DNA of 64,000 bases. Source: Onchocerca lupi (Eukaryota > Nematoda > Chromadorea > Rhabditida > Onchocercidae). The stretch is taken from NCBI GenBank assembly GCA_028564675.1, contig JAOVVO010000193.1, forward strand, positions 55,133 through 119,132, written 5' to 3'. The position numbers and the translations under genes were made by a program. Position 1 is the first letter of the stretch; every line of letters starts with the position of its first letter. The notes below the pieces were generated by a model. It was not told where the DNA came from. It saw only the letters and a program-made list of their open reading frames with translations, and did not search any database. Below are positions 12,881 to 26,546 of this stretch, piece after piece.

Positions 12881-15800
12881 ATGCCGGAAAATGAACCGAT
12901 TCGTCGGTTCGTACCATTACCTACCCAGTTTCTCCAAGAAGAAGAACCAAGTGATATTGATGAAGATGACGATGAGCAGAATGCAGAATACAATCAACCT
13001 TTGGCTCATTTTCAACATGCTGGAACTCGTTCGGCATTAACTTCAACTCAAGATCATCATGTACAACCGTTTTCTTCAGGAAGAAGCATCCCATCCAGTA
13101 CTTTTTACGGGATTTCTCAACGAAATTTGGTATATTTTTTATCTGTACTAGTAGATATGGATTCATTTTATTCTCTTTTTTCTTGCCATATTTCGTCATT
13201 TTTGTTTTCTGTCATTCTCGCTGTCTTTTTTTCTGTAGAAATTTTCTGGGAATTAAAATTCCAATTTTCAAGTATTTTCAAAAATTGTCGAGTAGTTTTT
13301 AAGATGTTTCCACATAATTTTATCAGAACTTAAGAATTAGTTTAAGTTATCATACAGTTTAAGCATAAGAAGACTAAGTTTTCTTTAGGATCATTTTGCA
13401 GATCCATTTTCTAGATTTCCTTCGAACTCTCTATTCTTTAGAATTAATTGATGCTAACTTCTTTTTGGTTCGAATTTTGTAGTTTGTCTTTGGTGTTTGA
13501 ATATATATACTCCAGTTCCTGTACGGATTAATTTTATTGCCTAAATTGTAGAATCATGGACAAAATCGTGGCGTTGCAGATGATATACCTTCAGGGCAGA
13601 CTCTACGCAACTACATGGGTCGTCCTATTCCGAAGAATGATGATTGCTCGCAAAGCTCATACGATTATCAGGAAGTAATTTTATAAATTTATTAAAAAAT
13701 TTCTCGCAGATTTAATTATTTTATCCCAGAATTCTAGAACAGGATTTCCCTAAATTTTTATCTATCATCTTTCTATTGTTTTTTTTTATATTACATCATG
13801 TATACTTTTATTCGACTGGAACTTCGTGAGTGGGTACTTTTTTGAGATGTATCTTGATATTTTTCACTGCTGAAATATATTATTGTTGATAAAAGATGAT
13901 ACATATTGATATTTTCTAACGATATTCATTTTATCTTGAAATTCATAGCACAGATTATTGCTAAGCTTTTTGTGACCACTGATCTAGTATCTTTTACTCA
14001 TTCGAATTTCTCGTATCTATTTTACGGTTATGTTATCCTACATGTTTGCAAAATATTGTTATCCAGTAAGATCTTTTCGTTTCTAAATTTGTTCGCATTT
14101 ATGGAAACTCCTTATTTATTCCAGAATTATAGGATATTGCATTCAGTGACTTGGTTAGTTTCGACTTATATCATTGTAATATGCATATATATATAAATAT
14201 TTTAATATATACATTAAAATATTTATCTTTCATTGTGAAATTAATATATTTATACTTGAACTGATACATTGTGAACATGATTTTTACCTCTATAACTTCA
14301 CAATCCAAACTGTCAATTAATTTAATTAATGTGAATCATGCTGTACATGCAAAAAGACTGTATGTTTATTTTTTATCATTTCAGGTATTCGATGATCCAC
14401 ATCAGCTGATACCTAGTTACCACGAATACTCAATAACGAACTCACCGACGCATTCATATTCCCCGACATCTGGTGATTCTGCAGGAATGCCTGAATACTT
14501 TATATCAAGAGGGGCATCAACAGCAGTGCGTTCTGGTGGATTAGGATACGGAAGCCATGCTGCTGAAGAAGGAGATACAATTTACTGTGAACCTCAGCAA
14601 AGATTGCAAGAACCAAAAGTTATTTCAAATGAAAGCAATAGGGTGGGTAGTCGCAATTTACCCACATTTTATATAAATTTAAACAGTTACTTGAATAGAA
14701 CAAAATGCGCTAGCATAACACCAAGAGTGTGTAAGATGGAAAGATGCATTATTTTTGGATAATCGATTCCATTTGAATTCATGAAATATATGTGTGCTGC
14801 AAATTTTCCTGTTATTTAGAAAAGTGTCATTAATATTCCAATATCTGAAGAAGTTTTAGTTCATCGTTTAGTCGCAGTTTGATCATTTGCAATGATCATA
14901 GCAAATAACTGTAAAGAAATATGTCATAAGTTTTTTTCTTCATGCAATAACTAAACTATGAATTCAGCAGATTTTTTTAAACAAATCAGAAGATCTCTAT
15001 CTATCATACTCTACAGCTTTATTTGCAAAATGATACTTGAAGCCAAATAATTTGATGTTCCTTAAATGTCAAAAGACGTTAACGAGCAGAACCCACAATA
15101 ATTTAGAAATGGTTAAAAATGAAGCATGTTTGTTGCTCAGGCAATTTTAAGCGTTAGTGAAATCTTATCGGGAAAACTAGATTTTAGAGGTGCACACTTC
15201 TGTACTCTCTGAATTAAAATTAAAGTATTATCAAGTCTGAAATGAAAAAATGAAAACGATTCAACTTTAATGGATCATTGCTCGGTCATCCTCATTTTTA
15301 TTGACGACTGGTCGGATTTTTCCATTAAAGGATTTGATGTTGTACGGATATCGGCATATTGCGTTACTGCATAATTTACCGCAGCAACATTTGCTATATA
15401 ATTACGAAACTGTTGACATATTTTAACGCACAGACGATTTCTCTGAATAATAAAATTTGTGGATTGATTAATTGGCTTAATAGATGATTCGCGTTTATCT
15501 TTTTTGTGGATACTAAGGCTTATCTTCATTTCCGGTCTTTTTCAAAGGCTACTATCCACTTTAAGCGAAGAATTACCAGCAAAAAATTACCACGAAAAAT
15601 TACTTTTCTTTCTTTAACTACATAAGTTCGTCGTCGTCGATCATTCGCATTTCGTTGATTATTCTGATAAATCTGCTTATTGGTGTCGATATATTTTCCC
15701 AAAATCGATTTTTTCGCGTCTTTTTTTTTGCTCGAGGAGATTCAAGGAACTTTCGTCATTCTCAATGCCTATTTATTTTTAGGATTTCCATGAACAGTTT

Positions 15801-18800
15801 TGCATCTTCGATGCTTATTCGTCTCGCATACCACATAAGCATTCTCGTTTTCACTCTTACAGTGCAAGCTTTCCTCGTAACATGATTGTTTGATATTATA
15901 TTGCACTAATCCTGCTCATCAGAATTAGCTTTTAAATTTTGTGACCAGATTTATATCTAATGTCCTGAATTTAGACAAGCTGAATAATCCAGCTGTAAAA
16001 GGCTTATACTTACAAAATAAGAATGTGCTCAAATATAACTGGACAGTTTCGAACATGGATATAAAGATAAGATAAGCTATTTATCTGACATATATTTTTC
16101 GTTTTTTCAGTACACTGTCGTTGGGCACACGGTAGAAGGTCAACCGATTTATGCATTACAATCTGTGAGAACACAGGATCGCCCAAGATTGCATCAGGGT
16201 TCGGTGTGTATTTGGATATTTATTTAATTGTTAAATAATACTCAATTTCCCTTTTAATTAAATTTTCAAATAGTCCTAGAATTGTGTGGCTAATTGAAAG
16301 ATATTTGAATTACATTGCAGTTAGCGTATTCATTTTGTTCCTAATCGCCCTCCAATTTTTCTTAGGTGTTCTAGAAAAGGTCGGGTTAGCATCCTTATGA
16401 TGTTGATATTAAATTGGTTTGAAATAAATGATTACACCATTTTAATCGATTGGTTTAACGTCATCATTATGAGTGTTTAAGTGGTTCTGCATTTTCATTA
16501 TGCTGTCTTATACTAGATATCTTATAATAGGTAATTACCTATGCTCTCTTGAGTATTATTTTCATTTAAATTCAAATTTAGAAGATTTTAATTGGAGAAA
16601 TACTCATGGGAAAGACAATTAGATTGAAGTGGCGAAATAAAAGATTTCACTTTTCAACCAGCAAATCCATGAACATGTATTATTTTCAGTTATACCGCGT
16701 AATGGAGAACAGTACTCAGCCACGTTATGTGTTTTTGCGCCAGCAAGTAGCATCTGCTTGTCGAACACAAAGAGATGGTAGTGACATTAATTCATCCAAT
16801 GAAAATTATCGCGCTGTAGCCCGTGAAATTGTTGCGAAAGCTCTCGAAGATAAGGTTAGCCACTTAAAAATATAAATTTTGATACATAGTTTCCACATAT
16901 TCTGTTCTTTTGTTACATTATGTCACCATCTCATACTGATATTGTATTTGATGATTAATTCTAACTTTATATTTCAGCGTCAGAAACAGCAGTTTTCACA
17001 GGAGTCGCTACCATCCTCTTCAGGTATTAGTAATGTTGCGGGGAAAGCGAAAAAAAAGCTGATGACGCCAGATGATGGAGAAACTGAAAAAATAAGGTAA
17101 ACAAAGTTGTGAATCAAATATGGAGGATTATTTAAGAATTAAATAAGTTTATGCTCTTGAGAATAATATGGATGTTCTTCAGTTTCAAAATTTCTTATTT
17201 TTGCTTTTAGATTTATTATGAAGATTTATTTTATTAAAAAAAAAAAAAAATAGTGTTTTGAAAAAATATTAGTTCCCAGCGCATTGTAGAAATGGGGGAT
17301 TCAGGAAGAAGAGAAATGAATATATTGTGATTTGGCCAATTTTATCAAATTACATTGCTTTTTTTTTTTTTTTTAGCGGCTCAACAGTAGCTGCGCAAGT
17401 TGCTGCTATTCAGCGTTTTAGTACACCACTTGGATGGAAGCAGATGGGATCGTGGTTAAAAACTGCCGAAACGAATGAAGACTGGAACCGTTTGAAACTA
17501 CTATTGAATCAATGTGCACAAGCAAGTTATTTCACTTAGTTCGCGGAGTTTGCATTTATTCTTATCTGTTGACCAATTATAACTATTTTGATTTACGTAC
17601 GGAACTGGAAGGTTGTGGATCTTCTTAGCTCTTTTGATATTTGTTAATGATTGACTTCATAACTGAGACTTAAATTTTGTTGAATATAATATTTCTCCTC
17701 CTGATCATTTATTTCGCCATTGATTTTCAGATCTCTTATGTTTTCCTTTTATTCCAAGTGATTTTATTAATCTTCAAATTTCGTTACCAAATAATTATTT
17801 CAGTTTATTAACTGTAATTCTGAACCCATTTTTTGGTCATATTCCAGTTTTATCTGGTTAATATATTTAAGGCAAATTTAACGCTAGAATTATTGCAATC
17901 AAATGATACTCCGAAATTTGTGCGTAAATTATCGAAAACTTGCCCTGATCAGGGTTAGTTTTAAACTATACTTTGTAAAAAAAAAAAAAAAAAAAAAAAA
18001 AGAAAAGATTTTTGTATCATGATTTTTGTTTATTTCTTTGCTTTATATCGCTTTATATTTCACAGAGATATGCTATACTTCGTTGCAAATATCTTGTTAT
18101 TTTCAGATGTGCGCAAAATATCTGGTGATTTGGTGATACGTTGGAAACGTTTAGTATCCGCACCATCCCGTCAAGTGCCTGAAGAACTGAAAAAAGTCGG
18201 TTCTGCAAAGCGCAAAACACCTCATCCAGCATCTGGAAGTGCAAGCAAGATCAAAGTCAAGAAAAATAATCTGGATTCTACAAAAACTGTTGAAAAAGAA
18301 GCGGAAATAGATGGTAATAAGCAAAAGGACTTTTCTAGCAATAAAGCGGAACCTAATAAAAAGTCTCCAAGCGCAGAGTTTTCTGAAAAATCAGATGTTG
18401 CATCTACTAAGGCCGAAAAGCCCATGAAGACTTCGTCTTCTAAAAGTAATAAAGTAGAAAAAACAGAAAAATCAAGCGAATCATGCAAAGTTGCTTCGAA
18501 TAAACTTAATGAATTCAATATGTTCGAAAAATTGGGTGAGGAAAGGAAAGAAAAGAAACGACGTCCAAAAACAGCCAAAACCTATACTTCGAAATTCCGT
18601 TCAACAGGTACTGTATGGTCAAGTATTATTTCTATTCTTTCTGGACATTGTTTAGTTAGTTGCACGGCCTTTTTTTTTCTTTTTCTTTTTTTTTTCATCA
18701 GAAAAATATTCTGAATATTTGAAACTTATAAATGGACGTACCATTTCTTGTTTTTCAATTTTTGTTTTGGGCATTTCGACAAAAACAGGAGAACAGAATT

Positions 18801-21800
18801 CCAAAATTTTTCTGGAATTCTATAAGTTGAAATATACATTCGTAGATGAATGTTAATATTATGCAAGATCATTTTATGCTGGAAGAAGTTTTTTTTTTGA
18901 ATGTTTCAAATAGTCAAAAAATGTCAGTTCAACTAGGTGATGCTAGCAAAATGATTTTGATCTTGCCAGTTGGAAGTAATGATACCAATTGATTTTATTG
19001 CTTCACTTGAGGTTGGCTATGATTTGAAAAATTCGAAAGAGAGGATATATTATATATAAATCAGTTTGCATAATGTAATGCTAACAATAGTGAATATTAC
19101 TTCAAATAAATTATATTTCTAGAAAATTTGAAATAGGAAAGTATGAAAGCGCATTTGTATTCATAATATGTTGTGCCATTCATGTTTTTTTGTGTTTTGA
19201 AAGTGGAAAATTACTTTTTGAGGAGACCGCGATTTTCCTCTTTCGGAAATCGTTTAAAGAGTAGTCTGAAGTTCTAACTCATTTCGCGATTGTGTAATTA
19301 CCAGGAAGCGTATTACGCCGAATTCCTATGTTAATATTTTATGTGTCTAATTTGAAACTCAAGTATTTTGAAATTAAGATATATATCAGTTGTAGTAACT
19401 TGCATAATGTTACTAAATTTCAGGATTCTTCATCACATGCAACAGGTGTTCGGTGATTGTACAAGCCATGCTGCCACTTCTGCTAACTGTTGTTGTGCAT
19501 TTTTTCCCCATAAAACTGTTCTTTTTTCAAGCATTTCGGACAATCATTTTGTTTTATCCATGAAGACAGTGCTTCTTTTCACATCATATATACATTATAT
19601 ATGTTACCCTTGCCAATATTATTAGAAACACTGACAAAGTGAACTGCATTGAATCAATAATCCAAAAAAATGCTCCAAGAAGCAAAGTTAAATAAAAATG
19701 AGAACTTTAAAGATTTCAAAACACTCTGATGTGAAAGGAAATCAGAATTAGAATTTCTCCACAAAAGAAATGAAGAAAAATAATAATGCTTGTGTAACGC
19801 TTAAATAGTATGAAATTGACGAATAAATCTCGATTGTTAACTCTGAAGAATAGTAAAAGCAGTGGATGAAAATGTGTTGATGGATTCTGACGATATCATC
19901 GATTCTATTTCCCATCGGTTAAGCCGTTATGGACACCACTGTTAAGGTAACAGTGTTACGTGCAAAGGACTGTGATACCTCAACGCTGTGGCTGTAGAAA
20001 ATATGGTTCGCCTAGTTGCACTTCAGTGCTTCTGATTCTTTACTAATTTGCAAATCATCATGCTATTCGTTCTTCGGAAGATTCAGATATGACATTCGCT
20101 GTTTGCGACTTTGGTAGCATCAGTTGAGGGATGCATCATTTATACATTTGCATCAGGCTTGTATAATCATCGGACAATTTTGCATTTGCAAGCTAATAGT
20201 CTGTGCAAGTGTTTATTTTCGATTATTTTAGGATTGGAAGGTGACGATGAACTTGCAACAGGCAAAAGCGGTGCGAGTACAGTGGCAGTGTCCAAAAAGA
20301 AAAGCAGTTTGCCTAGCAAGGCATTACTGGATGCCAAAAAACGCACCAGTACGTCTTCCTTTTATAATTTAGAGCAGTTATCTATTGCGATATAATTTAC
20401 AATATAGTACACTATTTTAATATAATAAACGATTTCCAGTTCATAATTATTATTTGCAGTGTCTTGGATTGTTATTTTCAGCAAGGCAACTCCCAAGTTA
20501 ATTGTATGTCTTTTTCATGCTGCGACATTTCTGATTTTTTTGACATTATAGGTGTTTCAAGCAGTATACCGAAAATATTAACAGTTAATACTTCACCTCC
20601 TCTCTCATCCGTATCATTTTCTGACAAAAAACCTGCATCAAATACTCCTGCAAGTATGTCTTACATTTCAATATTTTATTTTTGATATAAAAAATCTTAA
20701 CTTCATAATCAATTTGTAGTCTTTACTTTCCAGTTGAAAGAATAGTATTCGTCGTTTACTTCTTTGGTTAACATTACCATTTTTGTAAAGACATGGTGTA
20801 TGGCTTTCAATTCTTACTAAATCTAAACTTAGTGATTTGCAGGAGTAATGATGAGCAATACATTTATGGATGCTTTGATGGATCCAGTGAATAAAAAAGC
20901 GCTTCCAAAACAAACAAAAAAACGATCGACGTTGAATTTGAAACCATCGACGTCTGTTATACCAAGTGTTATGGTTGGATGTTTTTTATGATTTAAAATT
21001 TTTGAATTTCAGATTTAGATATCTACTTAGTAGTTCTTATTATGAAACAAATAGAAGAGTTTTGAGTCAAGTAATCCCCATAGTAATAAAATTGATAATT
21101 ACTACACCATGTTAAATGATTACATTAAATTGAATCATAATTGTGTTCTATATTAGATTTAAAGTTCATAAAAGTATAGAAGTTGGTAAGTTATAATAGT
21201 TTAATTTTTTTCTATTTTCTTACTTGCAAGATAATTTCGATTTTGTGAAACCAGTCGTTGCAGTTTTGAAAAACAAAAATTACTTTTCTGATTCCATGCG
21301 TTGTATTGATAATTCACACTTATGTTTAAAATTTTTTGATTTTTGGATTGTTATAAAGCTTCCTTTGATTTGGATAATCATTCAACATTTTTTTTTAGGA
21401 AGGATTATACAGTGATACTTCAAGATCACTTAATAAAGACAAGCAGGATGAGGGATCGGTAGATGAAAAAAAAGGACTGCTGGTGGAGGAACCAGATATT
21501 ATGCCGATTGGTAATCGAAAGATACGTTTTGCTGATGAACACGGACAGGAACTTGTTGAAATTCGCTATTTTGAAATAGAAGAGGGTGAAAGATGTCGGT
21601 TTTTTTCTTTTTCTTTTCTTTTTTTTTATAATTTTTGTCTTTTTAAATCTGTGGGAGTAAGACCAGTTATATTAGAGGAGTATAATTGTTATAATTTTCA
21701 AGTTTTAAATTTATTTGCTGCTTTTTGAATCATCCATCTGAGTGAGTATTAATTGAAATTCTGGTTTCAGTGAATGTTAGCAAGTTATCTTCTGAGGACA

Positions 21801-24799
21801 TGAAACATCTCGAAATGCAACGTGAACGAACTTTTTTGAAAGAGCAACGCAATCTTCATATAACTGAATTTGGTTTCAGTTCTGGTCGTTCGGAAGGAAT
21901 CACTCATATTCCAGTATGACTAATTTTTGATGCTTTCCTAATTTCCAATCATGATTTAAAATTTCAAAATGCTTAAAGATTACTATTGCTTTCATATCTT
22001 AGAAAAAATCACTGAAAAGTAATCGCTGAACTTTCAAAACTGATGGATTTGTAGAGCTCTTCCATTGTTTATGCGAGTGCATTTGGATATATGTAGTGTA
22101 ATTACATCATTGAGTGTAATAAATTAATCATTTCATGTCAAAAGATTATGTTAATCAATAATAACAAACATCCCGCCTAATCATTTTTAAAACTTAAAAT
22201 TCTTAACAAATGTTAATTTTGACAGAATTCTGATTGTTCTGCAAATAGTTACTGTGCTGAGTAAAAGTCAATTTTTTATTAGCTGCATGAAAAAAATTTT
22301 CAGTGGAAACTGATACCGCTCACGGATGCTGTATTTTTTGAACGTCGAGGTTCGCAGAGTGAAGCGAAAAAAATCGAGGAAGAACGGCAGAAAACTATTA
22401 TGATGCCATTTTATGATCCATCTTTGTAAGTTTCATTGTTTTACTGTGTAAAATATAGGAAGAATTAAAAGTGCGAAATAATTTCTGGTTTCCAAGATTT
22501 TTTTTTTCTTTTGAAAATTTCGAATAAAATTTTTCAGAATAGTCGAATTAGCAGATGCTGAACCAGAGTTGCTAGCTGGTGCTATATTACCACCGACGGA
22601 AATACCTTTAGAACCTGAAGCCGATGATGAAGACCTTAATCAGGTAGCTTTCCGAACTCAATTTGGGGAAACCTAATTTCCCAGCATTTCCGTTGTTTTT
22701 AAAATTTGACATATTTTAGAATGTTGCTCACGCTTTCGCGAATGCCACTGTTGCTACTGGAAATTTAGCAGGGCAAAATCAGAACGATAGAAAAGAAATA
22801 GATGTCCAAGTTCGTTATTACTTTTATTTAATTTATTTAAACTTTATATTTCCATTTTAAGAATTTTAAGAATAGCTCTTCTTAAAGTTGTTAGTGTTTA
22901 AAATTTGGATTTTTTCATTTTTTTTTTAATATTTAAGATGATATTAATTAATTATTTAAAGCATGTTTGAATCGAACCAATGAAATTTTTGCAGAAATTA
23001 ATGACTGAACTGAAAAAAAAGGGCCTTGTTGGTTCTAGTTCAGATTTGGCAAACATACTCAATAAAGTATCTTCAACTACTGCTACCTTTGCTGGTACAA
23101 CAGCAACGTCAACTCCTTCCGCCTCTCAGATCGCTGTAGTCACAACTGCAACATATGCTCAGTTAACAACACTTTCTGGCGTTCCAAATATTCCGAATAC
23201 GTCCTTACCGCCACCCCGTTTTACTCATGGGTATTGCATTCTTTTTTCTTCTAATTTTTCGATTTGATTATTTGTGTTATAAAAATATATTTCTTAAGAG
23301 TTTGGAGATATATCGAGTTTGCTTTGAAATTCCATTTTGAAAATATTTATTTAGAAAATTTTGATGGCTTAATCTTTTGTTCTTATTTTAGGCTTCCGAT
23401 GCCACCTATATTATCAGCTGGTCAATATATACTTCCGGTTCAGCAACAGCAGCCTCTTTTAAATGGCCCAGTTCCGGCCGGGGTAACGCCAACAGTAGGT
23501 GTTGATTTGACTACTCAAAGTGGTCCTTCTACATCTGAAGCACCGTCTTATGGAATTTATGGCCGTCCTGGTAAGCTTCCTATTTTTATTAAATCTTGAA
23601 ATGTCTGAATTTTTCCAATTATTGATAATCAGCGCTTACAACATACTAAACGAAAAATAAGCTGATAAATATTATATATCCACTAATAATATTTCTCTTA
23701 TTTTTATAAACTCTCTTTTCCTATTTTTACAGCAGTTAAACAATGTACATTTTATCAATCGGGTACATGTAGTTACGGTGCGAGATGCAGATTTGCGCAT
23801 GGTGATGAGCCAACTGTGGGTACCCAAGGTTACGGTTACAGCGATGAACGAGGACGGAGCTTTAGACGCGGGGGGCAGCTGTTTAGAGGTATTCCACGCC
23901 GTGGTGGAGCAGATGGTGGGTACAGGTAAGACAGATATTTTATGTTGCTAGATAATAAATAGAGTTATTCGTTAAGATATGTGAAAATGGAAATAGGTTT
24001 CAAAATAAAAAAATAATGGATGGAATTCAACTAAAACTATTTTAGTCCTGGATATATTGCATACGAATTTCTTGAATCTAATTTCATATAAGTTTAAAAT
24101 AAGCTTCGATTAAATAAAGAGTTTAGCTGGTATGTTTCTATTTCAGACGGGGTCGTGGAGGTCCTTCATTTGGTCGTAAAGGATTTTATGATCGCGATAG
24201 AGAAAGAGATCGTGATAGAGAACGGGAATATGATTACGATCGTCGTATATATGATCGTTATGGAAGACGACGTAGAAGAAGCTTGTCGAGATCAAGAAGC
24301 AGGAGCCGATCAAGGTTGATATTTTCAATTCTTGTATTGATTACTATACTTTCTTGAAATTTACGAAAAGAATCGAATTGTTGAAAAAGATAGTATTTAT
24401 TTGTACAAGTGGATTCCATAGACTCTTATCGAATAAGGATTTTTCTTTAGGTCAAGATCGGTAAGTCCTTCAGAAAGACGACCATATTCACCTGATCGTC
24501 GTAGACGTGGCAGTCCACGTGCTATTCATGAATGCAACCAAGAGGGACATTTCGAAAAACGGTCGAGAATTGACGATCGAGAACGAGATGACCAGTATGT
24601 TGTCGATGTCGAAAATGAGCAGGCTGATTCCAGATCGCAGTTTCAGGAACATCATGATGTACAGGAAAGTGATAATAAGGATATGGAATCAGTAGCAACT
24701 GCTGATCTGCGGAAGTCACCACCTGAAGATCCAATACCATCAACGAAACTAGCTGAGAGCGTTCGAATAACTACTGATTCGCCTGCTAGTCCAATCTAA
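12881..24799 (+). CDS. PPP1R10: PNUTS (PPP1R10) orthologue, PP1 nuclear targeting subunit
   Basis: Twenty-two exons: 12881-13129, 13552-13674, 14385-14642, 16111-16203, 16690-16854, 16978-17096, 17377-17521, 17872-17953, 18107-18607, 20232-20348, 20552-20653, 20843-20973, 21399-21594, 21771-21913, 22304-22425, 22538-22643, 22720-22809, 22995-23230, 23392-23570, 23733-23925, 24147-24314 and 24451-24799. They total 3867 bases, closing the frame exactly at 1288 residues plus TAA. PNUTS brings protein phosphatase 1 to RNA polymerase II in transcription termination. Residues about 336-430 form a TFIIS N-terminal-type domain (GWKQMGSWLKTAETNEDW, NDTPKFVRKLSK, DVRKISGDLVIRWK). KIRF at about 736 is the PP1 RVxF motif, followed by EIRYFEIEEGER. 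A CCCH finger (Cx7Cx5Cx3H) lies at about 1057-1075, then RG, RD and RS repeats. Residues 1-296 are an extension absent from vertebrate PNUTS. Intron 7 starts with GC (CAA|GCAAGT). Confidence 0.93.
15275..15529 (-). CDS. Possible nested small protein, unrecognised
   Basis: A minus-strand frame of 84 codons starts at an ATG preceded by CCGGAA and ends in TGA. It lies wholly inside PNUTS intron 3. Its codon mix is less AT-biased than the surrounding intron (CGT, CTG, GCG, CCG appear). The product is polar and basic, with an Ala/Val/Tyr-rich centre (YIANVAAVNYAVTQYADI), and has neither a signal peptide nor a membrane segment. No family is recognised. It may be an intronless nested gene, a retrocopy fragment or chance. 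Confidence 0.3.
   Translation of the reverse strand: MKISLSIHKKDKRESSIKPINQSTNFIIQRNRLCVKICQQFRNYIANVAAVNYAVTQYADIRTTSNPLMEKSDQSSIKMRMTEQ
19863..19945 (+). CDS. Possible alternative last exon of PNUTS
   Basis: Inside PNUTS intron 9 (18608-20231), a frame reads DENVLMDSDDIIDSISHRL then SRYGHHC and a TAA. It starts after a weak acceptor (AAAGCAG). Its phase matches exon 9, which leaves one base; G plus TG gives Val. If used, the transcript would encode the TFIIS-type domain and lysine-rich linker but lose the PP1 motif, zinc finger and RS tail. The protein-like composition is the main support. The poor acceptor is against it. Confidence 0.25.
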
Positions 24800-26280
24800 T
24801 ATTAGGATAAAACTTTCCATGGAAATAATAATATATTCGACAATTGTGTTACATTTTTTGGAATTTCTGCCAAAAGTGTGAATTTTTGTGTGCTTATGTT
24901 TTTTTTTTTTCCTTTTCGAGACATTTAAATTAGCATTTAGAAGAAATCTTTTTAATTAAATTCGAATCATATTTCATTAATATTTTCAAGTTTTCTTTAT
25001 ATATTTTCCCTGCGAGTGATCTATGAATATTTTTATTTCAAATATTTTAATTTCAGTCTAAATCATAGTTTCGATATTTGCTAAAACCCGTTTTTCGGTA
25101 ATTTCGAATAGAAGCTTGACTGGAATTAGGAGCAGAAATTCTAAACGATCAAAATAAAATAGGGAACATTTCGATTTCCTTTCTTGAATTATTATTTTAT
25201 GACTGTACAAGTTTTACACCTTTATCTGTTCTTTCATCTGTTATACTATACGGTTTTATACAGAAATATCTTGCTACTTTTTGCAATTGTTAAGGCATAG
25301 TTTCTTTATTCAATTCTTTTGATACTTCTTAGTTGTATTTGTTTATTAGCTGTTTAATAAGGCTATACGGAAATTATTTATTTGGTTATATTATGGATAT
25401 ATTCTTACTCGTCATTCCACCCTTTTCTTAGATGTCCATTACTGCCAAATTTATTGATGAGTTTTATTGGACCTTATTTTTCAGCATCTAAATAAATATC
25501 TTATTAGTAAATTGTGGTTGAACTCTCATTAGTAAAGAGCATTTTTTTCTTTTCACCACAGAACGCCTCAAAATAAATTTATTTGGAAGTTGGATACAGT
25601 CCAATTATAAATCTGAGAGTTAAGCAGTTCAAATCATGTTTCAGAGGCTAATGAAACTTAAGAGACTGAAAGAAAGGGGTATAAAGTGTTTGTTTCCATC
25701 TTTAGCTATTATATGTTATGGATTTTCCCTGCAAATTATTTTCCCAAAAAATGATTTCTCCCAAGATCGAAGTGCTTTTTATGCAAAATTGGATTGAAAT
25801 TACTTAACTGTACCATTTTCCTGACGTGTCTGCCCAATCTGCGTTGTGAAATTAACTGTCCTTTACAAGTTTTGGTGTCTTCTCCCAACAAGTGTCGACA
25901 TTAACATTATGTATTGGTTTCAATTAAAATCAGGTTCATCTGTACATAGTTCTGACATCATGGACAAGTTATAAATTTATAGCAAAGTTTACTGTAGATA
26001 CCAAAACAATGATTTTATGCACTACAAATCATTAATATTCTAAATAGTCGAAAATTCAAATACATTTGCTGAGTTTTTCAATTGAACATTTGGACGCATA
26101 AAATTTCTGATCAAGCTGAAAATTTGAAAGCTCAGTCCAAAAGTTTTTGATAATTGTATGAAGATAAAAATTTCCTGAATTACATTTGTTTTGATTATTG
26201 CTTTCGCTGCAGGATACAATTACTAACCATTTTTAGCAGCAACAATCCTGAAATAGATTATTTGGCATTAATTTGAGAGT
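24800..26280. other. Intergenic stretch downstream of PNUTS
   Basis: AT-rich sequence presumed to start with the PNUTS 3' UTR. No convincing exon or RNA gene was seen before the stem-loop at 26291. Confidence 0.45.
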
Positions 26281-26290
26281 AAGTTTCAAA

Positions 26291-26363
26291 GACTAGTCTC
26301 AAAAGTGCTTCATTTTGTCAATGCATTTGGCCTTAACAAAGTGGGATTCTTTTGAGACTAGTC
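26291..26363. ncRNA. Strong stem-loop, microRNA-precursor-like
   Basis: GACTAGTCTCAAAAG at 26291-26305 is exactly complementary to CTTTTGAGACTAGTC at 26349-26363. Inside this 15-base-pair stem is a five-by-five internal loop with G-U pairs, then a second stem (CATTTTGT with ACAAAGTG, one G-U pair), then a loop of about 17 bases. The total of 73 bases and the arm layout fit an animal pre-miRNA. I do not recognise either arm as a known family. A small palindromic transposon is the main alternative, and the strand is not determined. Confidence 0.4.
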
Positions 26364-26461
26364 CTCGATAACTTTTCAATAAAAATTGATGAATTATAAA
26401 GTACAGTAAATTGAATATAATCATTAGTTAAACTTAAGCATAAGTGAATATAATGACAAGT

Positions 26462-26469
26462 TTTATTTA
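26462..26469 (-). terminator. Candidate polyadenylation signal
   Basis: The minus strand reads AATAAATAAA here, about 80 bases past the stop codon at 26547 of the Cys/Gly-rich exons. The spacing suits a 3'-end signal for that transcript. Confidence 0.4.
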
Positions 26470-26546
26470 TTTGAAATGACAGTAATGGCTGAGGCATACA
26501 TTAATGACGTGGATGTTTTGTGGAAAATATGAAAATAAATTTTAAG

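Noticed and set aside
14195..14226. AAATATTTTAAT / ATTAAAATATTT inverted repeat
   Set aside because: Perfect pairing but built only of A and T in an AT-rich intron; not distinguishable from chance.
18222..18578. Minus-strand 118-codon frame rich in Leu, Phe and Ser
   Set aside because: Shadow of PNUTS exon 9, whose Lys/Ser-rich codons read this way on the opposite strand.
24143..24743. Minus-strand frames rich in His and Asp
   Set aside because: Shadows of the RD/RS-rich C-terminal exons of PNUTS.
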